A stretch of DNA of 7,175 nt from BOG-908 sp964242035 (GCA_964242035.1 CAXTCL010000201.1:1-7175), one strand, 5' to 3'; positions 1 through 6,650 are shown, numbered from the stretch's first letter. The notes: a model not told the origin generated them from the sequence alone. Program-made: numbers and translations.

Positions 1-252
1 CGAGGTCGCGCATTTCCAGGCAGGCGGCGAGGTTTTCGGCTCGGTGCTGCGCTTGCGTTGGGTCGGTTGGGTGGGGTGGGATAGCGTTCAGGAGTGTGGG
101 CCTGGGCTGGTTAGAGGAACATTTGTAGAACTTGGGGAGAGAGCTGGGCAAGCGGTGTTTGGATGTGTTTGGGAACGGCCGGGCGTTGGGACGGGTGTGT
201 CCATGGGGGTTTGCGCCCGGCTACGGTTCCTGATCCGGGTTGACGCGCTAAA
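1..252. other. Left-edge region without a supported gene
   Basis: No convincing complete gene is visible. The plus-strand open frame at 44-256 is rich in Trp, Val and Gly, lacks a ribosome binding site, and ends against the DoxX stop codon, so I do not call it. On the minus strand the last 60 or so bases towards the edge are open in one frame (TQAQHRAENLAACLEMRDL) with GC-rich third positions. This could be the beginning of a gene that continues beyond position 1, but no well-placed start codon or Shine-Dalgarno sequence supports it. A short dyad (CGCTA and TAGCG around AAT, 246-258) straddles the DoxX stop codon, but no T tract follows it. Confidence 0.4.
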
Positions 253-666
253 TTAGCGGGGTCTTGCGATGGTGGGTGCCCATGGCACTGCGCCGGCGAC
301 GAGCGCCCACCAGCAGATGAGTGGCTGGATGAGTAGACGGGGGTAATGATAGGCCCATCCGAGGCCCGTTCCGGTGGAGAGGTCGTGGACTGCGTGGTTG
401 ATGTTCACCGGGAACACGCACACTGCGTAGAGTGCCAGCATGATGCCGGCGAGCGCGCGTGTTTTTGGGATGAACAGGCAGATGGCGCCGGCGATTTCGG
501 CGCAGCCGGTCAGCACGATCGCGGCAATCGGGTGCGGGATGATCGGGGGCATCAGCGGGGCGAACAAGCCTGGCCGCGTCAGATGCACGAGGCCGACGAC
601 GAGGAAGATCGGTGCGATCGTGAAACGCGCGACGGCGGGGGCTCGGTGCGTAAAGAGACGCGTCAT
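253..666 (-). CDS. DoxX family membrane protein
   Basis: This encodes a 137-residue inner-membrane protein resembling the DoxX family of small four-helix proteins, whose roles are diverse and mostly undefined. Hydrophobic segments fall at about residues 12-30, 45-65, 71-89 and 110-127, which matches the usual four helices and length. Family-like features are the AEIAGAICLFIP stretch after helix 2, the PVNINHAVHD stretch after helix 3 and the YHYPRLLIQPLICWWAL stretch entering helix 4. There is no signal peptide apart from the first membrane segment. The ATG at 666 fits the expected N-terminus, but the Shine-Dalgarno sequence before it is weak. The gene stands alone, 133 bases downstream of the DUF2330 gene on the same strand with a hairpin repeat between them, so it probably has its own promoter. 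The family assignment is fairly sure; its substrate or partner cannot be told from the sequence. Confidence 0.85.
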   Translation of the reverse strand: MTRLFTHRAPAVARFTIAPIFLVVGLVHLTRPGLFAPLMPPIIPHPIAAIVLTGCAEIAGAICLFIPKTRALAGIMLALYAVCVFPVNINHAVHDLSTGTGLGWAYHYPRLLIQPLICWWALVAGAVPWAPTIARPR

Positions 667-747
667 CAGCAGCTTTCATTCACCTGGGCTGGTCCGGCCA
701 CACTGGATGTGTCCGACAAATCTGACGCGTTGATGCAGGCGACAGGA

Positions 748-788
748 GCAAAAGTTTTTTGCTTCTTTTTTTCAAAAAAGAAGGCCTT
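748..788. repeat. AT-rich hairpin repeat, copy 1
   Basis: This is a compact palindromic element. GCAAAA and TTTTGC (748-762) form one small dyad. CTTCTTTTTT (762-771) and AAAAAAGAAG (774-783) form a perfect 10-base inverted repeat around TC, and the palindrome AAGGCCTT (781-788) closes it. It begins 11 bases beyond the stop codon of the DUF2330 gene, where it could act as that operon's terminator or 3' stabiliser. Similar elements sit at 2985-3030 (opposite orientation) and 3094-3133 (same orientation). Such AT-rich elements stand out sharply in this GC-rich DNA. I associate them with dispersed repeats in Acetobacteraceae genomes (recalled, not searched). Terminator function is inferred, since the stem is A/T-rich. 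Confidence 0.75.
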
Positions 789-799
789 GCTTCCTTCCT

Positions 800-2086
800 T
801 CAGTTCTCTCGCGTCCGCAGCCAATGCGCCACCATGTCGCGGCGGATGTCGCCGGGGTTCCACCCGGTCAGCTCGGCCAGCGTGGCGTTCTCCTGTTTCC
901 AGCGAACGTGAAGCTGCTGCTTGTACGCGTTGCCGGCCGCGCAGGTGCTCATCGAGCGGCGTTTGGAGGCGACCTGGATGACGAAGCGGGCCTGGAAGTT
1001 CTGCGTGTCGGGTGTTTCCTGGAATTGCAGGTCCTCGGGGAAGTGTGCGCGGTCATAGCGCACGTGCAGGCGGGTGACGAAACCGCGCGGGGCGAAGCCG
1101 CCGCCGGTGTTGGGGGCGACGCCGAGCTCGTCCATCTCCGCCTGGCTGACGGGCGGTGACGAGCATGGGTCGCACAGCCCCATGTTGCCGGCGATCGGCC
1201 AGGCGTATTCCAGGAATACTGCCGAACGGTCGGCGGCCTGCACCTGGCGGTCGAACACGGTGTCGTAGAACGCACCGAACTTGTCGGCGATGTATTCGGG
1301 GATATGCGCGTCGTTCGGCATGCGCACGGTGCGGTAGTTGGTGACGTCCACGCGGCCGGTCTGGGTGAGGGCGAGTACGATCATGTCCTGCGCGCCGTCC
1401 GCGTTCACCGTGCCGAGGCGTATCGGCAGCATGAACTTGTCGGTGTCGTAGGCCACGCGTATCGGGCGCAGGAAGCCGCTGGTGTTGTTCTGCATGCGGG
1501 CGAGGTTCACCTTGGCCACGAAGAAATGCATGCCCTGGCGCAGGTAGCTGGTTATCACCGGGGCGGCTTCCTGCGGCATGCGGTAGCCGTTGCGGTTCAG
1601 CCAGTCGATCAGGCCGAGGCTGTCGGCGGCGGCCAGCACCTTGATGTCGTATTCCTCGACGCTGAATGCGGCTTCAATGCGCACGGTGCTTTTCTGCAGC
1701 ATCATCGGCGCCGCCGGCATCGCCGCCGTTGCAGCCTGCGCAAACCTTGTGGAATAGGGCGGCGCGCATGGATCGGGATCGAAATACTGTACCAGGCGGG
1801 GCTTGGTGTAGTCGGCCAGGTGCTCCACCGTCTCGGGCTTGACGATGCGCACCTGATCGCGCCGGATCACGGTCGGCACCGGGATCACCAGCGCGAACTC
1901 CTTGGGATCGCCGTGGACGTCGCTGGCCATGGTCACCAGCGTGTGGCCGTCCTGGTGGACCAGCACCACGCGGGAGGCCTTGTTGGTGAGCGGCTGGTCG
2001 GACGTGGCGACGTAGAAGCCGCAGAACGCCTGGGCGGTCTGCGACAGGGCGATCATCGCGGCCATGGCAAGGCAAAGGATACGCAT
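800..2086 (-). CDS. Secreted DUF2330 domain-containing protein
   Basis: This encodes a 428-residue exported protein of the DUF2330 family, whose biochemical role is unknown. Residues 1-20 form a classical signal peptide ending AQA before FCGFYV, typical of signal peptidase I. The mature start FCGFYVATSDQPLTNKASRV and the stretch FALVIPVPTVIRRDQVRI are the family-like segments I recognise. There are five mature cysteines (22, 107, 305, 308, 382), including a CDPC pair at 305-308, which would fit disulfides in the periplasm. The reading frame stays open upstream to 2791, but the ATG at 2086 is chosen because it yields the signal peptide and has a strong AGGAGG four bases upstream. The start overlaps the stop codon of the RnfD-like gene by one base (TGATG), which implies translational coupling. 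I recall DUF2330 genes beside RnfD-like genes in other proteobacteria, which suggests a shared function at the membrane. Confidence 0.88.
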   Translation of the reverse strand: MRILCLAMAAMIALSQTAQAFCGFYVATSDQPLTNKASRVVLVHQDGHTLVTMASDVHGDPKEFALVIPVPTVIRRDQVRIVKPETVEHLADYTKPRLVQYFDPDPCAPPYSTRFAQAATAAMPAAPMMLQKSTVRIEAAFSVEEYDIKVLAAADSLGLIDWLNRNGYRMPQEAAPVITSYLRQGMHFFVAKVNLARMQNNTSGFLRPIRVAYDTDKFMLPIRLGTVNADGAQDMIVLALTQTGRVDVTNYRTVRMPNDAHIPEYIADKFGAFYDTVFDRQVQAADRSAVFLEYAWPIAGNMGLCDPCSSPPVSQAEMDELGVAPNTGGGFAPRGFVTRLHVRYDRAHFPEDLQFQETPDTQNFQARFVIQVASKRRSMSTCAAGNAYKQQLHVRWKQENATLAELTGWNPGDIRRDMVAHWLRTREN

Positions 2087-2921
2087 CAGGCCTCCTGTGG
2101 GTTGGGTGACCAGGTGAAGCGCCGCGCCGGCGCCGCCCTGTCGAGCAGTGGGGTCAGCGGTGCGGCGGCGATCAGCGCGTAGAACATCCCCGCGCGCAGT
2201 TGCCAGCGGAACATCAGCAGGTGCGCGATCGCGGCCACGGCGCACGCGAAGAGGATGCGGCCGGGCCGGCTGTCCGGCGTGGAGCGCGGGTCGGTGACCA
2301 TGAAGAACGCGAACACCAGCAGCGCGCCGGACTGCATCTGATGCAGCGGATGGTCCAGGGGTCGCCCAGCGCGACGCAGCGGGCCGCGAGCAGCACGGCC
2401 CAGGCACCCAGGAAGGCGAGTGCCGTGTCCAGCCGTCTGGCGCGCGACAGGACCAGCCCGGCCGCGCAGCCCAGTGCCGCCGCGCCCCAGGCCAGCGCGC
2501 CCCATTGCCCTGGCGCGACCCAGGCCAGCCGCGTGGTGAGCAGCAGGGCCACGATGGCGAAGCAGGCCGGGTTGAACAGGTGCTTTCCGTGCAGCCGCAG
2601 CACGAACTTCGATGCGATGCCGAGCGCGCCGGCAGCCGCCCAGGCGAGCGGGTCGTGCGTGCGCAGCAGTAACGTGAGAGACAGGGCGGTGATGGCGGCG
2701 CTGCGCCAGTCCAGGGAGCGGCCGGCGGTGGCGGCCGCCTGGGTGGCCAGCGCGGCCGCCAGCGTGATGGCGAGCTGTGCCAAGGTGGCACCGGTGTCGT
2801 AGGCCAGGATCGCTACCGCGAGCAGGCCAGTGAGCGTGACGATCTGGAACAGGCGCGGGTCCGGCCACGCTTGTGTCCGCGATCGGAACAGCATTCCGGA
2901 GGGCGAAGCTCGTTCTGCCAT
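2086..2921 (-). pseudogene. RnfD/NqrB-like membrane protein gene, frameshifted
   Basis: Read through one correction, this encodes a protein of about 278 residues similar to RnfD, the membrane subunit of Rnf-type electron transport complexes, but acting outside a complete rnf cluster. About nine or ten hydrophobic segments run from residue 26 to 260. Recognisable family stretches are LLLRTHDPLAWAAAGALGIA, SKFVLRLHGKHLFNPACF, and QSGALLVFAFFMVTDP followed by RSTPDSRPGR. The first 188 residues lie in one frame, ending ALGDP. The rest, LDHPLHQMQSGALL onwards, lies in another frame, joined at a CCCC run (2358-2361). Reading five Cs restores one continuous protein. Uncorrected, the first frame stops at 2214. 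The start at 2921 (MAERASPSG) is uncertain; 2894 (MLFRSRTQ) is the alternative, and neither has a good ribosome binding site. The stop overlaps the DUF2330 start. The break may be a real mutation or a sequencing error in the homopolymer. Family assignment is good; function is unknown. Confidence 0.8.
2091..2096 (-). promoter_or_regulatory. Shine-Dalgarno for the DUF2330 gene
   Basis: On the minus strand AGGAGG lies four bases before the ATG at 2086 and inside the last codons of the RnfD-like gene. It decides the start of the DUF2330 protein over the much longer open frame that runs upstream to 2791. Confidence 0.85.
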
Positions 2922-2984
2922 TGCGCCAGTCCCGCGTTTCGACAGCGCAACTGTGGCAAGGACGGGCGTTGCCGGCAACCTAAG

Positions 2985-3030
2985 AAAGCAAGCAGTCCTT
3001 TTTTGAAAAAAAGGACCAAAAAACTTTTAC
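2985..3030. repeat. AT-rich hairpin repeat, copy 2 (inverted orientation)
   Basis: This is the same type of element as at 748-788 but in the opposite orientation. GTCCTTTTTT (2995-3004) and AAAAAAGGAC (3007-3016) form a perfect 10-base inverted repeat around GA, followed by CAAAAAACTTTTAC and preceded by AAGCAAGCA. Compared with the other copies, the outer bases of both arms have changed together (CTTC/GAAG to GTCC/GGAC), so pairing is kept. It lies in the gap upstream of the RnfD-like gene. Confidence 0.75.
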
Positions 3031-3093
3031 TTCCCCGCATTTGCAACTATCGGGCGCCTCCGGGCAGATCGAGGCGGCTGAAATGCGCCGGGA

Positions 3094-3133
3094 CAAAAGT
3101 TTTTTGCTTCTTTTTTTCAAAGAAGAAGGCCTT
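3094..3133. repeat. AT-rich hairpin repeat, copy 3
   Basis: This copy has the same orientation as the one at 748-788. The segment CAAAAGTTTTTTGCTTC is shared, CTTCTTT (3107-3113) pairs with AAAGAAG (3119-3125), and AAGGCCTT follows at 3126-3133. It starts about 11 bases beyond the stop codon of the histidine kinase gene, the same placement as copy 1 has after the DUF2330 gene. This suggests a role at transcript 3' ends. Together with the inverted copy at 2985-3030 it forms a larger imperfect palindrome. CGCATTT at 3036-3042 and AAATGCG at 3081-3087 keep the same spacing from each core, so the element is longer than the hairpin. Confidence 0.72.
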
Positions 3134-3144
3134 GCTTGCTTGCC

Positions 3145-4848
3145 TTACGCCGGCATCATCTCGCGTATCTTGCTAGCCAGCACGTGCAGGCCGAACGGTT
3201 TGGTGATCACCTCCATGCCGGCGCCCAGGCCGGCGGGGCCGAGCGCTGCGGTCTCCGCGTAGCCGGTGATGAAGAGCACGCGGAGGTCCGGGCGTTCGCG
3301 CCTTGCCGCGTCGGCGAGCTGGCGGCCGTTCATGCCGTTTGGCAGGCCCACGTCGGTGATCAGGAGGTCGATCGGCCGGGGGGAGCGCAGCACGCTCAGG
3401 CCTTCGCTGGCGTCCACGGCCTGGGCGAAGGCGTAGCCGAGGTCGCCGAGTACTTCGCACACCAGCATGCGTATTGCGGGCTCGTCGTCGACCACCAGCA
3501 CGGTCTCGCCGGCGCGGGCGGGCGGCAGGGGATCGTGCTCGCCGGCCGCATCGTGGGCCGGGGCCTCGGCATGACTGCGCGGCAGATAGAGGCGGATCGT
3601 GGTGCCCTGGCCGGGCGTGCTGACGATGCGGACGTGGCCGGCGGATTGCTTGACGAAGCCGTACACCATCGACAGGCCGAGGCCGGTGCCTTCGCCCATC
3701 GGCTTCGTGGTGAAGAACGGGTCGAACACGCGGGCGACCACGTCCGGGGTCATGCCGGTGCCGGTGTCGGTAACGCTGAGGACGCCGAACTGGGACGGGT
3801 CGGCGCCGGCGAGGTCGCGCGCGCAGGTGGGGTCGTCGGTGGCGCGGGCGGCAAGGACAGTGAGGCTGCCGCCATCCGGCATCGCGTCGCGCGCGTTGAT
3901 GACCAGGTTAAGCAGGGCGCTCTCCAGCTGGTGCGGATCGCACAGCATGGGCCACAGATCGGCGCCGCGCTGCTGGTGCACGCGTATGGCGGGGCCGACC
4001 GTGCCGGCTATGAGGTCCGCCATGCCGTCTATGAGGGCGACCACGTCGGTGGGCTTCGGGCTGAGCGTCTGGCGGCGGGAGAAGGCGAGGAGGCGGTGCG
4101 TGAGTGCCGCAGCACGCGCGGCGGAGACCGAGGCGGCGGCGACGTAGCGGCCGACTTCGGCGGTGCGGCCCTGGTCGATACGGGTCTGCATCAGCTCCAG
4201 GCTGCCGGCGATGCCGGTGAGCATGTTGTTGAAATCATGCGCGAGGCCGCCGGTGAGCTGGCCCACCGCCTCCATCTTCTGGGACTGGCGCAGTGCCTCT
4301 TCCACGCGCTCGCGCTCGGCCATCTGCACGCGCAGGGCGGCCAGGGCGGTCTCCAGTTCGGCGGTGCGCAGCGCCACCTTGTGTTCCAGGGTCTCAGCGG
4401 CGGCGGCGCTGGCGGCCACGTAGGCGCGCAGCTCGTATTGCCGCTGGCGGCCGCGCACCGCGGCGCGCGCGGCACTGGTGAGCGTGAGCGCGTCCAGGGG
4501 ACGTTCCAGAAGCGAGGCGCCGCGCAGGCCGGCCAGGAGGTCCTGCCGCCAGCGCATGATTTCGGTGCGCGCGGCCCGGCTGGTCAGGATGATGAAACCC
4601 ATGTCCGACCAGGGCGGCTGGCTTTCCGCCCACGCCGTCAGCACCCGGGCGGGCGCGCCGAACAGCGCCTCCTCTGCGATCATCGCACCGCTGGCCCCTT
4701 CGTCGAGTGCGGCCACGAGGCAGTCCACCGAGCGGCATATGTGACTGGGCTGGTCGGCGCGGCCGAGCAGGTCGGCGACCGCAGGGGCGTCCCGGCCGAT
4801 CGGGGCCAGGATGAGGATACGGGCCTCAGGGTTCGTCAGGCTGGTCAT
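3145..4848 (-). CDS. Hybrid sensor histidine kinase/response regulator, KaiC-linked
   Basis: This encodes a cytoplasmic 567-residue hybrid kinase with no membrane segment. Residues 8-130 look like a degenerate receiver domain: ARILILAP opens it and SLLERPLDALTLTSAAR closes it, but AEEAL stands where a phospho-accepting aspartate is expected. A probable coiled coil spans 145-190. The HisKA H-box is GLAHDFNNML with H204. The ATPase domain has the N-box NLVINARDAM (N318), DTGTGM at 361, FDPFFTTK at 375 and GEGTGLGLSM at 385. A complete receiver follows at 448-567, with acidic pair D454/D455, phospho-acceptor D499 (LLITDVGLP), T528 and K550. The ATG at 4848 is chosen because GAGGGGAG precedes it closely; an in-frame ATG at 4881 lies deeper in the upstream gene. 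The gene overlaps the KaiC-like gene by 23 bases, so the two are probably translated together and act in one pathway. The output target is unknown, as no DNA-binding domain is present. Confidence 0.92.
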   Translation of the reverse strand: MTSLTNPEARILILAPIGRDAPAVADLLGRADQPSHICRSVDCLVAALDEGASGAMIAEEALFGAPARVLTAWAESQPPWSDMGFIILTSRAARTEIMRWRQDLLAGLRGASLLERPLDALTLTSAARAAVRGRQRQYELRAYVAASAAAAETLEHKVALRTAELETALAALRVQMAERERVEEALRQSQKMEAVGQLTGGLAHDFNNMLTGIAGSLELMQTRIDQGRTAEVGRYVAAASVSAARAAALTHRLLAFSRRQTLSPKPTDVVALIDGMADLIAGTVGPAIRVHQQRGADLWPMLCDPHQLESALLNLVINARDAMPDGGSLTVLAARATDDPTCARDLAGADPSQFGVLSVTDTGTGMTPDVVARVFDPFFTTKPMGEGTGLGLSMVYGFVKQSAGHVRIVSTPGQGTTIRLYLPRSHAEAPAHDAAGEHDPLPPARAGETVLVVDDEPAIRMLVCEVLGDLGYAFAQAVDASEGLSVLRSPRPIDLLITDVGLPNGMNGRQLADAARRERPDLRVLFITGYAETAALGPAGLGAGMEVITKPFGLHVLASKIREMMPA

Positions 4849-6373
4849 CGCTCCCCTCGATGAGAAGCGGACTCTTCTCACCGATGTAACGCGGCGTGCC
4901 TGAAAAGATGCCGGAGAATTGCGTGAGCGGCGGTCCCACGACCAGGCCGTCCTGGGAGAGCCGGAACTCGCGTATGGTGTGTTCGTGGTGGCCGCTGCGC
5001 TTCTTGACCACGGACATGGCGCGCCTGACGGTGCCGTCCGCCTCGAAATAGCGCAGCATGATGACGGCGTCGCTGAGATAGCTGATGTCCAGCGGGGTAT
5101 CCATCGGCCCGACCAGGCCGTGCTGGGCGAGGACGAGGATGGTCAGCACGCCGAGCTGGCTGAGATAGCTCAGCAGCTCGTGCATCTGCAGGATGAGGAA
5201 GCGGCCTTCCGGCATGGCGTTTAGGTAGCCGTTCAGGCTGTCGATGACGACGATGCGGGCGTGGTCCCGCTCCACCGCCTGGCGCACCAGGTGGGCGAAC
5301 TCGCCTGGCGAGACCTCTGCCGGATCGATCTGGTGTATCCTGACCAGGCCGCGGTCCAGGCTTTCGTCCAGGTTCAGGCCCATCGCGCGCGCACGGATCT
5401 CGATGGTGCCGCGCCCTTCGTCGAAGGCGAAGATAACCGCGTGCTCGCCGCGGCCGGCCGCTGCCAGCGCGTAGATGAGGGCCAGGGAGGATTTGCCGAC
5501 GCCGGCGGCGCCTATCAGCAGCGCGTTGGTGCCGCGCTCCAGGCCGCCGCCCAGCATGCGGTCCAGCGCCGCGTTGCCGCTTGGCGTGACGCCGCCGGCG
5601 AACGGTTTGTGGTGCTCGGCTGCGACCAGGCGCGGGTAGATGGCCAGGCCGCCCGGCTCGATGGTGAAATCGTGGAACCCGCCGCGGAACTGCATGCCGC
5701 GCATCTTCACGACGCGCAGGCGGCGGCGTTCGGCGCCGTAATCGATGGCGAGCTGTTCGAGCAGGACCACGCCGTGCGAGATGGAGTGGAGCTGGAGGTC
5801 GGTCTGCGCCGACGAGAGATCGTCCAGCAGGACCACGGTGCAGCTTCTTCCGGCGAAGAAATGCTTCACGGCGAGTATCTGGCGGCGGTAGCGCAGCGGG
5901 CTCTGTGCGAGCAGGCGCATCTCGGACAGGCTGTCGAACACCACGCGCGCCGGGTTGGTGTCGCGCACGTGGTCGAAGATGACCTGGCTGGTCTCATTCA
6001 GCTCCATCTCCGCGGGATGCAGCACGGTCAGCTCGCGCGAGGGATCGAGCGTGGTCTCCGGCGAGACGAGCTCCAGTATGTCTATGCCGTCCAGGTTCCA
6101 GCCGTGGCGGCGGGCGACCAGCTCCAGCTCGCGCCGGCTTTCCGACAGGGTGATGTAGAGGCAGCCTTCGCCGAGACGGGCGCCGTGCATGAGGAACTGC
6201 ATGGCCAGCGTGGTCTTGCCGGTGCCTGGGCGGCCTTCGTAGAGATAGACCCGGTCTGAATCGAGGCCGCCGCCGAGTATGTCGTCCAGGGCCGTGTTGC
6301 CGGTGGAGATGCGGCCCTGGTCGGGGTCCGGCAATGCGTCGCTCATTCGTGTGGCCGGCCTTTGTACGCTCAT
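4826..6373 (-). CDS. kaiC: KaiC-like two-domain ATPase
   Basis: This encodes a 515-residue soluble protein with two RecA-like KaiC domains, close to the 519 residues of cyanobacterial KaiC. Domain 1 (about 20-250) has RISTGNTALDDILGGGL, Walker A GRPGTGKTT (K53) and Walker B VVFDSLSEM (D147). Domain 2 (about 260-500) has TPSGNAALDRMLGGGL, Walker A GAAGVGKSS (K294) and Walker B IVVIDSLNG (D378). The catalytic glutamate pairs of KaiC appear as S77-E78 and D318-E319. Around the KaiC autophosphorylation loop, T426 and S431 are kept, but position 432 is Tyr (DISYLSDA). The C-terminal REFRLSQDG stretch also fits KaiC. The start at 6373 has no clear ribosome binding site; 6346 (MSDALPDPD) is equally plausible. 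It is the first gene of an operon with the hybrid kinase and is divergent from groES. With no kaiA or kaiB in view, a signalling switch is likelier than a circadian oscillator. Confidence 0.92.
   Translation of the reverse strand: MSVQRPATRMSDALPDPDQGRISTGNTALDDILGGGLDSDRVYLYEGRPGTGKTTLAMQFLMHGARLGEGCLYITLSESRRELELVARRHGWNLDGIDILELVSPETTLDPSRELTVLHPAEMELNETSQVIFDHVRDTNPARVVFDSLSEMRLLAQSPLRYRRQILAVKHFFAGRSCTVVLLDDLSSAQTDLQLHSISHGVVLLEQLAIDYGAERRRLRVVKMRGMQFRGGFHDFTIEPGGLAIYPRLVAAEHHKPFAGGVTPSGNAALDRMLGGGLERGTNALLIGAAGVGKSSLALIYALAAAGRGEHAVIFAFDEGRGTIEIRARAMGLNLDESLDRGLVRIHQIDPAEVSPGEFAHLVRQAVERDHARIVVIDSLNGYLNAMPEGRFLILQMHELLSYLSQLGVLTILVLAQHGLVGPMDTPLDISYLSDAVIMLRYFEADGTVRRAMSVVKKRSGHHEHTIREFRLSQDGLVVGPPLTQFSGIFSGTPRYIGEKSPLLIEGSDDQPDEP
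4851..4858 (-). promoter_or_regulatory. Shine-Dalgarno for the histidine kinase gene
   Basis: On the minus strand GAGGGGAG lies just before the ATG at 4848, inside the 3' end of the KaiC-like gene. It supports 4848 rather than 4881 as the start and fits coupled translation of the pair. Confidence 0.7.
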
Positions 6374-6650
6374 GGTCGCGTGATGGTGGGGATCGTTTCG
6401 GCTGGTTCAACGGTGGGGGGTGCCGCTTCCGGCGTGTGGGGCTTTGGCGGCACCCTTTGTTACATGTTGGACGGGGCGGGCTTGGTTTTGTTTGCGGGTG
6501 CTGGGCGACGCCGGCGCGCCGTGTGACGCCTGTTCGAAATCTCTGGCACTCCTCGATCGGGAGTGCTAACAGTCCGCGCAGAACGCCGGCCGGTGCGGAG
6601 TCCTCCGGGGTTACGCCCGCCCGTTCGTCAACCGTTCAGGAAGCAAGAAC
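6374..6650. other. Divergent intergenic region between the KaiC-like gene and groES
   Basis: These 277 bases separate two divergent genes and must carry both promoters. The groES side holds the CIRCE operator at 6543-6569. On the kaiC side I looked for sigma-70 and EcfG-type promoters in the minus strand and found no match with correct spacing. No tRNA or other structured RNA is apparent. Confidence 0.7.
6543..6569 (+). promoter_or_regulatory. CIRCE operator (HrcA binding site) of groESL
   Basis: This is an inverted repeat with arms CTGGCACTC and GAGTGCTAA separated by nine bases. The consensus is TTAGCACTC-N9-GAGTGCTAA. The right arm matches 9 of 9 and the left arm 7 of 9 (differences at arm positions 1 and 3). 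It lies 81 bases before the groES start, a normal place for repression by HrcA, which releases the operon on heat shock. A possible heat-shock promoter (GTTCGAAA at 6532-6539) lies just upstream, but its -10 half is unconvincing. Confidence 0.93.

Noticed and set aside
1304..2182. A 292-residue open frame on the plus strand opposite the DUF2330 gene
   Set aside because: Shadow of the DUF2330 gene, with His/Gly/Val-rich translation and no ribosome binding site or recognisable motif.
2358..2361. Programmed -1 ribosomal frameshifting in the RnfD-like gene
   Set aside because: The C run does not fit a canonical slippery heptamer, and I see no clear stimulatory structure just downstream. Mutation or sequencing error is simpler.
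2087..2791. Upstream extension of the DUF2330 frame to a 663-residue protein
   Set aside because: The extension is Pro/Arg/Ser-rich out-of-frame translation of the RnfD-like gene. The signal peptide and AGGAGG at the 2086 start fix the real N-terminus.
748..3133. The three hairpin repeats as a CRISPR array
   Set aside because: The copies are far apart, differ in orientation, and lack regular unit and spacer lengths; no cas genes are present.
3136..4863. A 575-residue open frame on the plus strand opposite the histidine kinase gene
   Set aside because: The antisense frame is open because of GC-rich codon bias in the kinase gene. Its translation is low-complexity (Ala, Gly, His, Arg, Val) and shows no family motif, while the minus strand has complete kinase and receiver motifs.
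5261..6259. A 332-residue open frame on the plus strand opposite the KaiC-like gene
   Set aside because: Same codon-bias shadow; the opposite strand carries intact Walker motifs in both domains.
6374..6470. EcfG-type stress promoter for the KaiC-like gene (GGAAG and CGTT on the minus strand)
   Set aside because: The -35 half is imperfect and the spacing of about 13 bases is too short for the usual 16-17.
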